From Mediterranea sp. (in: CFB group bacteria) (GTDB taxonomy: Bacteria; Bacteroidota; Bacteroidia; Bacteroidales; Bacteroidaceae): 40,014 nucleotides of DNA. How positions within the stretch are numbered: the stretch's first letter is position 1; every line of letters begins with the position of its first letter. This document shows positions 34,687 through 40,014 of the stretch, piece after piece. Under the pieces are notes generated by a model that saw only the letters and a program-made list of their open reading frames with translations, made no database searches and was not told the DNA's origin. The stretch is taken from NCBI GenBank assembly GCA_031262385.1, contig JAISHU010000159.1:1-40014 (forward strand). Reading direction: 5' to 3'. The translations under genes were made by a program, and so were the position numbers.

Positions 34687-36942
34687 ATGAAACATACATT
34701 TAATATAGTAGGAGGTCTTCTCCTTACAGCCGCCCTCGCCACCTCGTGCGTGGACGACACCAAACTGCTGTTCACCGTCGAAAAACCCGCATCGGTAGCC
34801 AATTCGGAATACCTGTTGGAGTATGATGCGCTGAAAACATATCTCACCGACCCCAACTTAAAGTTGGGTGCCGGTGTGACTGCAGCGGACTATGCTCAGC
34901 AAGGGTTTATGTATCGCGTCATCAACGATAATTTTAACGAAGTGGTGGCAGGCAATGCCATGAAGTACAGCTCTGTGGTGGGCGATGACGGAACGATGAA
35001 CTTCGAAACGGTGACAAGTTTCGTAAATGCGGCTAAAGATGCAGGAATGAGTGTGTATGGACATACATTGGTGTGGCATGCACAGCAGAACAACAAGTAT
35101 CTGAACGGATTATTGAAAGAAAAGGCAGTAGAAGGTGACGGAGGTACCGAATGGGTTCAATTGGTAAACAATAACGATTGCGAAAGCGATGATGTATCCT
35201 CATACTTTGTAACAGAACTCGGTGCATCTGTAGTAGCGCCAAGATTTACTCCTGCCGGAGAAGGTGCCGACGGAGTAGGGCGTGCTATTCTTGTAACGAC
35301 AGGTGCCACCCATGTTAACAACTGGGATACACAGTTTTTTGTGAAACTTTCAGAGCCATTGCCTTCGGGTACTCATTTTAAGTTTAGTATGAAAGTAAAA
35401 GCAACCAATCCGGTTACTATAGAATCACAAGCTCATGGTAATCCCGGTGGTTATTTACATTGGTCTATGGCAGGTAGTCCCAATATTACTACCGAATGGG
35501 CTGAATACACATACGAAGGTAATATACCTGCTGAAGCTCCCAATACGCAAACTATTGCTTTTAACTTGGCTATGGCAGACAATACGACCTACTATTTCGA
35601 TGATATTTCATTTGAATATGAAAAGCAATTGGCTGTTGCTTGGTGGGAGAATATCGTTGTTAACTCCGATTGTGAAAGCGACGACCGTACTTCTTATACT
35701 GTTGCCGAAGCAGGAGGAGGACAAACAGGTCCGCGCTTTAGTGCACCGGGTACGGGAGCCGATGGTGTGGGGCGTGCTATTGAAGTAAAGTCGGGTGCAA
35801 GCCATGTGAATACTTGGGATACTCAATTCTTTGTAACGGTGAATCATGAATTTGAGGCTGGTGAGAATTTCAATTTCAGCATAATGATGAAAGCCGACAA
35901 AGATGTAGCTCTTGAAGCACAGGCGCACAAAGGTCCCGGTGGGTATCTTCACTGGACCATTATCGGAGGTCCAAGTGTAACTACCGAGTGGAAAGAATAC
36001 AAATTTAGTGGAGCTGTTCCCGGTGAAGCAGCCGGTATGAATACCATTGCCTTCAACTTAGCCATGTCAGATAATACCACTTATTATTTTGATGATGTCG
36101 TGTGGGAAATAGAACATACCGGTGGTGTTCCTCAAACTCCCGAAGAGAAAGCCGACACTCTAACGTGGGCTTTGAACAACTGGATAGAAGGTATGATGTT
36201 TGCTACCGACGGATACGTTACTGCGTGGGATGTAGTGAACGAACCGCTGTCGGGTGCCGATAAAGACGGTGACGGCAAGTACGACCTGCAATCTGTAACC
36301 AATGTATCGGCTGACGATGCGAAGAACAACTTCTACTGGCAAGACTATCTGGGTGAAAACTATGTTCGCACCGCCATTAAATTGGCTCGCGAAAACAGCA
36401 CCGCACCTTTGAAGCTCTTCGTCAACGACTACAACCTCGAATCCGATTGGGACGACAACGGTAAACTCAAAAGTCTTATCAAGTGGGTAGAACAGTGGGA
36501 AAGCGACGGCGTTACAAAGATTGACGGTATCGGTACACAAATGCACGTATCGTACCACCTCAATCCTGCTACGCAAGCCAGCAAGGAACAATCTATCACC
36601 AAGATGTTTGAGTTATTGGCAGCTACCGGCAAGCTCATTAAAATATCCGAATTGGATATGGGATTGGCAGATGCAGACGGTAGCAAGATACTGACACCTG
36701 CGGTTACCGAAGAGCAAGCCCGTGGCATGTCGGCATTCTACACCTTTATTATTAAGGAGTACCTCCGACTGATTCCGGCTAACCAACGCTACGGCATCAC
36801 GCAGTGGGCTACCACAGATAGTCCGGATACTGCCAATGATACCAACTGGCGCGATGGTGAACCTATCGGTCTCTGGACAATAGGCTACGATAGTCGCAAG
36901 CACACCTACGCCGGCTTTGCCGACGGACTGGCTGGAAACTAA
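34687..36942 (+). CDS. xyn10C: GH10 endo-xylanase with two inserted carbohydrate-binding modules
   Basis: Surface endo-beta-1,4-xylanase, 751 residues, with lipoprotein Cys21 (ALATSC). The GH10 barrel begins at about 45 (LGAGVTAADY, MKYSSVV, GHTLVWHAQ at 125-133). It is then interrupted by two related CBM4/CBM22-like beta modules (about 155-313 and 320-478) and resumes with TLTWALNNWIEGMM. The acid/base is Glu519 (DVVNEPLS) and the nucleophile Glu655 (IKISELDMG). The barrel ends with ITQWATTDSP and HTYAGFADGL. The CBM insertion inside GH10 is a known trait of the Bacteroidota Xyn10C type. The inserts are visibly more AT-rich than the flanks. It is the last gene of the operon. Confidence 0.95.
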   Translation: MKHTFNIVGGLLLTAALATSCVDDTKLLFTVEKPASVANSEYLLEYDALKTYLTDPNLKLGAGVTAADYAQQGFMYRVINDNFNEVVAGNAMKYSSVVGDDGTMNFETVTSFVNAAKDAGMSVYGHTLVWHAQQNNKYLNGLLKEKAVEGDGGTEWVQLVNNNDCESDDVSSYFVTELGASVVAPRFTPAGEGADGVGRAILVTTGATHVNNWDTQFFVKLSEPLPSGTHFKFSMKVKATNPVTIESQAHGNPGGYLHWSMAGSPNITTEWAEYTYEGNIPAEAPNTQTIAFNLAMADNTTYYFDDISFEYEKQLAVAWWENIVVNSDCESDDRTSYTVAEAGGGQTGPRFSAPGTGADGVGRAIEVKSGASHVNTWDTQFFVTVNHEFEAGENFNFSIMMKADKDVALEAQAHKGPGGYLHWTIIGGPSVTTEWKEYKFSGAVPGEAAGMNTIAFNLAMSDNTTYYFDDVVWEIEHTGGVPQTPEEKADTLTWALNNWIEGMMFATDGYVTAWDVVNEPLSGADKDGDGKYDLQSVTNVSADDAKNNFYWQDYLGENYVRTAIKLARENSTAPLKLFVNDYNLESDWDDNGKLKSLIKWVEQWESDGVTKIDGIGTQMHVSYHLNPATQASKEQSITKMFELLAATGKLIKISELDMGLADADGSKILTPAVTEEQARGMSAFYTFIIKEYLRLIPANQRYGITQWATTDSPDTANDTNWRDGEPIGLWTIGYDSRKHTYAGFADGLAGN

Positions 36943-37091
36943 CAATCCGAAAGGATTAAACATCGATAATACATTTACGACAATGCCATGAAACACATAT
37001 AAATATAGATTTAGTAATAGGTTAGAAATGGTTTCATTAGCAGGTAAAAGAGGTTTTTTTACAATAGGTTAGATAATAGGTTGTTTTGGGA

Positions 37092-37147
37092 AGAGGACAA
37101 GGAAATGTAGAGGCGCGCTGCGTCTCTGCACCTTGCCCTCTTTTTTT
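37092..37147 (+). terminator. Terminator of the xus operon
   Basis: An imperfect two-part hairpin: AGAGGACAAGG (37092-37102) pairs with CCTTGCCCTCT (37131-37141), and inside it AGAGGCG pairs with CGTCTCT around CGCTG. It is followed directly by a run of seven Ts (37141-37147). Confidence 0.8.
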
Positions 37148-37196
37148 GTTGTGCGTTAATGAGGCGGATGAGCAGCATTTTAACGCTTTTGCCCTT

Positions 37197-38519
37197 TTAC
37201 ATATCCTCCAACGACAGACAGCGCATCTCAACGGCGTATTTTGGTAGGATTTTATGTTTAAGATGTTCGACCTTTGCCGCCAGCAGTTCAGGCTTAAAGT
37301 TCTTTCGCTGACGCTTAACTTCGCAGGCTACAGCTTTGTTCTTCTCCAGCCGCAGAGCCACTATGTCTATCTCATTTTGAGAATCCTTGCTCTCCCACCA
37401 CGTGCCGATATCCCTATATTCGTGACTTTCGGCAAATTGCTGTTTGAAATATCGCTCCAAAATCCGCCCCGAATAAGTGGGATAATCCTCTCGAATGATG
37501 GTTTGAAGAGCTGAGAAATTCTTAATTTCGATAAGCGAGCGATGTCGGTCGAAATAGTTAAACCAAAAGTGCAGAAAGTTATCTTTGATTTCGTATCGGA
37601 CACTCTGAGCGCCCTCTTTAGCCAGTAGCGGACGAACACGCACTATTAGGTCGTAATCCTCAATGAGGCGCTTTAGATGGCCGCCAATGCTCTTTCCTCC
37701 CAAGGCTGCCTCAATTTCCGGCTGGGTATTTATGCCTCCGGAGATAGCGCTAAGTATCGAAAAGTAGGTCGCGTAATTCTTTCCGAACTCCTCTACCAAC
37801 AGATTCTTACCTTCGTCTGTAAACGATGAGTTTTCGCGAACCATAAAACCTATCATTTCGTCTACCGAAAGCATACGGTTGTCACAGAACAGCTCCACGT
37901 ATTTCGGAACACCCCCTGTGAAAGCATACAAGGCAAGCAGGTCATCATTGGCGTGCTCAGGACGGTAATCTCGCATAATCTCTTTGAGCGTGACAATGTC
38001 GAAAGCCGAGAGCTTGATGATGTTATCAGCACGACCAAACAAAGGCTCTCCTTTATCCTGAAAAATTCGCTGCATCAACGAATAGACAGAACCGGAGACA
38101 ATAAGGTTCATCTTCGATTTCTTCCTATAAGCATCCCATATATTCTGCATATCGCTATACACGGATTCATTTATGTTAAGAAACTCCTGAAACTCATCGA
38201 TAACCAGGTTGAAAGCACGGTGTGAGGCAAGCTCCATCATATACTGAAACAGAGAGCGGAATGTGCGTATCTCCTCCGGCACGAACACATTGAGTGCGCG
38301 GGCAATTTCGGGTGCGAATTCTCTACAGAGAGTCGATTCGTTCTTGCGTCCCACGAACAAATATACCGTAGGTGTCTCTTCTACCGACCGGATGATAAGA
38401 CTCGTCTTTCCGATGCGCCTGCGACCGGTGATAACGGTCATACGCGAGTGGTCGGCAAAGGATAATTTGCGTATCCGCTCCAACTCCGTAAGTTCGTTTG
38501 TTCTATCGTAGAATTTCAT
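37197..38519 (-). CDS. Archaeal-type AAA ATPase with DUF234 nuclease-like C-terminus
   Basis: A 440-residue ATPase of unknown role. The N-terminal ATPase_2 domain has Walker A GRRRIGKTSL (residues 32-41) and Walker B FNLVIDEFQEF (about 103-113), then a sensor strand NLIVSGSVYSLM. The middle is a winged-helix-like region (GGKSIGGHLKRLIEDYDLIV). The C-terminal DUF234 part has EIDIVALR...AVACEVKRQRK, which resembles the D...ExK core of PD-(D/E)XK nucleases. Many paralogues exist in Bacteroidota, and the family is linked only loosely to mobile or defence functions. It ends 50 bases from the xus terminator on the opposite strand and has a strong promoter. Confidence 0.88.
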   Translation of the reverse strand: MKFYDRTNELTELERIRKLSFADHSRMTVITGRRRIGKTSLIIRSVEETPTVYLFVGRKNESTLCREFAPEIARALNVFVPEEIRTFRSLFQYMMELASHRAFNLVIDEFQEFLNINESVYSDMQNIWDAYRKKSKMNLIVSGSVYSLMQRIFQDKGEPLFGRADNIIKLSAFDIVTLKEIMRDYRPEHANDDLLALYAFTGGVPKYVELFCDNRMLSVDEMIGFMVRENSSFTDEGKNLLVEEFGKNYATYFSILSAISGGINTQPEIEAALGGKSIGGHLKRLIEDYDLIVRVRPLLAKEGAQSVRYEIKDNFLHFWFNYFDRHRSLIEIKNFSALQTIIREDYPTYSGRILERYFKQQFAESHEYRDIGTWWESKDSQNEIDIVALRLEKNKAVACEVKRQRKNFKPELLAAKVEHLKHKILPKYAVEMRCLSLEDM

Positions 38520-38532
38520 ATCGCTTATTTTA

Positions 38533-38561
38533 GTAACAACGGTAACCGTAACCGCCGTTAC
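38533..38561 (-). promoter_or_regulatory. Symmetric GTAAC/GTTAC sequence at the ATPase transcription start
   Basis: The 29 bases between the -7 box and the start codon contain repeated GTTAC/GTAAC: GTAAC at 38533-38537 faces GTTAC at 38557-38561, and AACGG (38538-38542) faces CCGTT (38555-38559). This could be a repressor operator overlapping the start site, or a leader hairpin. Confidence 0.4.
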
Positions 38562-38591
38562 AAAGATACAGCTATATTTTGTTTTTCCAAA
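38561..38591 (-). promoter_or_regulatory. DUF234 ATPase promoter
   Basis: On the minus strand TTTG (38588-38591), 19 bases, then TATCTTTG (38561-38568): an excellent match to the Bacteroidota -33/-7 promoter, 41 bases before the start codon. Confidence 0.75.
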
Positions 38592-38765
38592 ATTTATAAC
38601 GACATACGCATGCGCGGCACGTTACAATCAATACCCTGCTTACAGCCTCATTAGCATATTGGCGTATTATTCTACATTTACGCATCAAAATATCACAATC
38701 TTACGCCTTCTGCTAACTCACACTTTGCGAAAAACGTCTCTTTAAACCGCGGTCTATGCGTTATC

Positions 38766-38875
38766 TCCCGCTACTCAACGAACCAACTCCGTGAAAACAA
38801 CGAATCAACTCGGCGGAAACAACGAACTGTCTGCACGGAAACAACAAACTGTCGACGCGAAAACAACGAATCAAC
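38766..38875 (-). repeat. Five tandem 22-bp units in copy B
   Basis: Read on the minus strand, units start at 38875, 38853, 38831, 38809 and 38787. Each corresponds one-to-one with a unit of copy A (GTTGA, GACAG, GACAG, GTTGA, GTTGG starts in both orders). The number and order are conserved although individual bases differ. Confidence 0.85.
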
Positions 38876-38945
38876 TGCCGGCTTAGCAAATTATCCCGGC
38901 AAGTTAGTCTGTATTTCCCGGCAAATTATTGTGTTATCTCGGCAA

Positions 38946-38959
38946 GTTATCGCGATAAC
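38946..38959. repeat. Palindrome inside copy B
   Basis: GTTATCGCGATAAC is a perfect 14-bp palindrome in the region matching the copy A palindrome. The exact symmetric bases differ between the copies. Confidence 0.65.
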
Positions 38960-39216
38960 TCGGCAAGATAATTTCATAAAGTCCTTTTTGGAGCTGTTTT
39001 TTCGCGCTGAAGGCGCTTTTAGTATTTTGACATAATTTCCTCATATCTTTCTGTGAGTATGCGCATTAAGGTGCTATTTTTACATAGTTTAACGCGCTAT
39101 ACTCGCACGAAAGTCACCAAGCCGTACTTCAGCCCGAAATAAGCCCGTTTTTCGAGGGTTCGTTTGACGTTTTGACACTTTGACAACTCTTATTTACCTC
39201 TCTTGCAAAATAATCG

Positions 39217-39224
39217 TATATTTG
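39217..39224 (+). promoter_or_regulatory. Candidate promoter -7 box of the last gene
   Basis: TATATTTG is an exact TAnnTTTG match 30 bases before the start at 39254 and 31 bases beyond the edge of copy B. No well-spaced -33 box is visible. Confidence 0.5.
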
Positions 39225-39253
39225 CGCACATAATCATCTAAAAAACAGTCTGT

Positions 39254-40014
39254 ATGCAAGCTCGAATCACCATTCCGTATGCCATAGCCGATTTCGCACG
39301 ACTTCGCGAGCGCGGTTATTACTATGTGGACAAAACGCAATTTATCCCTAAATTAGAGCAATACTCGGCACCTGTATTCTTGCGCCCGCGCCGCTTTGGA
39401 AAGAGTCTCTTGGTCTCTGTACTTAATTATTATTACGACATCAACGCAGCCGACCGCTTTGAAACATTGTTCGGTGGTACCTACATAGGCAATAACCCTA
39501 CGTCCGAACACAATAAATATATGGTGTTGCGGTTCGACTTCTCGCAATTAGTGATGACTAAAAGCATGGAAGGGCTGGAGAAACAGTTCAATAACATGCT
39601 GTGTCCGGTTATTAAGAGTTTTACATTCGACACCTATCGCTACCCGCGCTTTTTTAAAGATTTCAAGTTTACCGACGATAGCAATGCGGCGAATATGCTT
39701 AGTGAGATACTGACCAAGGTGCAGGGCGAACAGCTACCTCCTCTTTACATCCTGATTGACGAGTACGACAACTTCACCAACCAACTGCTCACCACCTACC
39801 AAGACCCGCTTTACGAACAACTTACTGCCGGAGACAGTTTCTTGCGCACCTTCTTTAAAGTGATTAAAGGCGGCATTGGCGAAGGCGCCATCCGCACCTG
39901 TTTCTGTACCGGTGTGCTTCCCGTCACCATGGACGACCTTACCAGCGGCTACAATATTGCCGAAATACTGACGCTCAAGCCTGATTTCGTGGAGATGCTG
40001 GGCTTCAACCACGA
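39254..40014 (+). CDS. AAA-ATPase-like / PD-(D/E)XK family protein, N-terminal part
   Basis: Open from ATG 39254 to the window end (253 codons). It starts MQARITIPYAIADFARLRER then GYYYVDKTQFI, the usual start of the AAA-ATPase_like (PF09820-type) proteins that are multicopy in Bacteroidota. A short Walker A-like motif RPRRFGKSLL lies at 44-53 and a Walker B-like LYILIDEYDNF at 164-174. The C-terminal PD-(D/E)XK nuclease domain expected for this family would be beyond the window. The biological role of the family is not established. It lies directly after repeat copy B, with its own -7 box. Confidence 0.88.
   Translation, partial: MQARITIPYAIADFARLRERGYYYVDKTQFIPKLEQYSAPVFLRPRRFGKSLLVSVLNYYYDINAADRFETLFGGTYIGNNPTSEHNKYMVLRFDFSQLVMTKSMEGLEKQFNNMLCPVIKSFTFDTYRYPRFFKDFKFTDDSNAANMLSEILTKVQGEQLPPLYILIDEYDNFTNQLLTTYQDPLYEQLTAGDSFLRTFFKVIKGGIGEGAIRTCFCTGVLPVTMDDLTSGYNIAEILTLKPDFVEMLGFNH

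Larger units (their letters stand above)
38675..39186 (-). repeat. Complex dispersed repeat, copy B
   Basis: Reverse-complement copy of 13509-14010, with the same order of blocks: conserved head (39186 inward), GTGACTTTCGTGCGAGTATA, GAGGAAATTATGTCAAAA, palindromes, five 22-bp units, then the GAGTAGCGG tail. Differences are mainly scattered substitutions and small indels. Together with the ATPase promoter it accounts for nearly all of the 734 bases between the two ATPase genes; 38595-38675 holds nothing I recognise. Confidence 0.85.

Overview
The window looks like chromosomal DNA of a gut-type Bacteroidales bacterium (phylum Bacteroidota). The evidence is tandem SusC/SusD pairs with a hybrid two-component regulator, several promoters with the Bacteroidota -7 box TAnnTTTG, start codons without a Shine-Dalgarno sequence, an ATP synthase operon ending atpB-E-F-H-A-G, and families common in this group (DUF975, a DUF5053 remnant, AAA/PD-(D/E)XK repeat-family ATPases). 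The genus cannot be fixed from the sequence alone.

Layout. 1-4170 is the end of the F1Fo ATP synthase operon (atpB 3' end, atpE, F, H, A, G), closed by a hairpin shared with the convergent strand. 4178-10683 is minus-strand housekeeping: a subtilisin-like secreted protease followed by xseA and xseB; ilvE; then a DUF975 membrane protein, trmB and mrp. A divergent promoter region at 10748-10825 separates these from tkt-rpiB, a pentose-phosphate pair with a 4-bp overlap and a good terminator. 13341-14142 has no intact gene. It holds a DUF5053 remnant, then a complex repeat of about 500 bp (copy A), then the terminator of a minus-strand tRNA-Arg(UCU). 14301-19371 is a minus-strand run: a putative ECF S-component, a phosphoribosyltransferase, a Tat-type DUF362 protein, a Tat-type four-cluster ferredoxin, then a patatin phospholipase overlapping a cytosolic GH13 alpha-amylase.

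19472-37147 is a compact xylan utilisation locus. A minus-strand hybrid two-component system faces a plus-strand operon that matches the known xus core: xusA (SusC), xusB (SusD), xusC (SusC), xusD (SusD), xusE (surface lipoprotein) and xyn10C (GH10 endoxylanase whose catalytic domain is interrupted by two related carbohydrate-binding modules). The expected model is that the lipoproteins capture and cut xylan at the cell surface, the SusC/D pairs import the oligosaccharides with TonB energy, and the periplasmic sensor detects them and activates the operon. Two 19-bp direct repeats exactly 21 bp apart sit upstream of the xusA promoter and are good operator candidates.

37197-40014 carries a DUF234-type ATPase (minus) behind a textbook promoter, then copy B of the complex repeat in inverted orientation to copy A, then the start of an AAA-ATPase-like/PD-(D/E)XK family gene that runs off the window.

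The most unusual feature is the A/B repeat pair. The two copies lie 25 kb apart, face each other, and each contains palindromes plus exactly five contiguous 22-bp units. They bracket the tRNA, the minus-strand run and the entire xylan locus.
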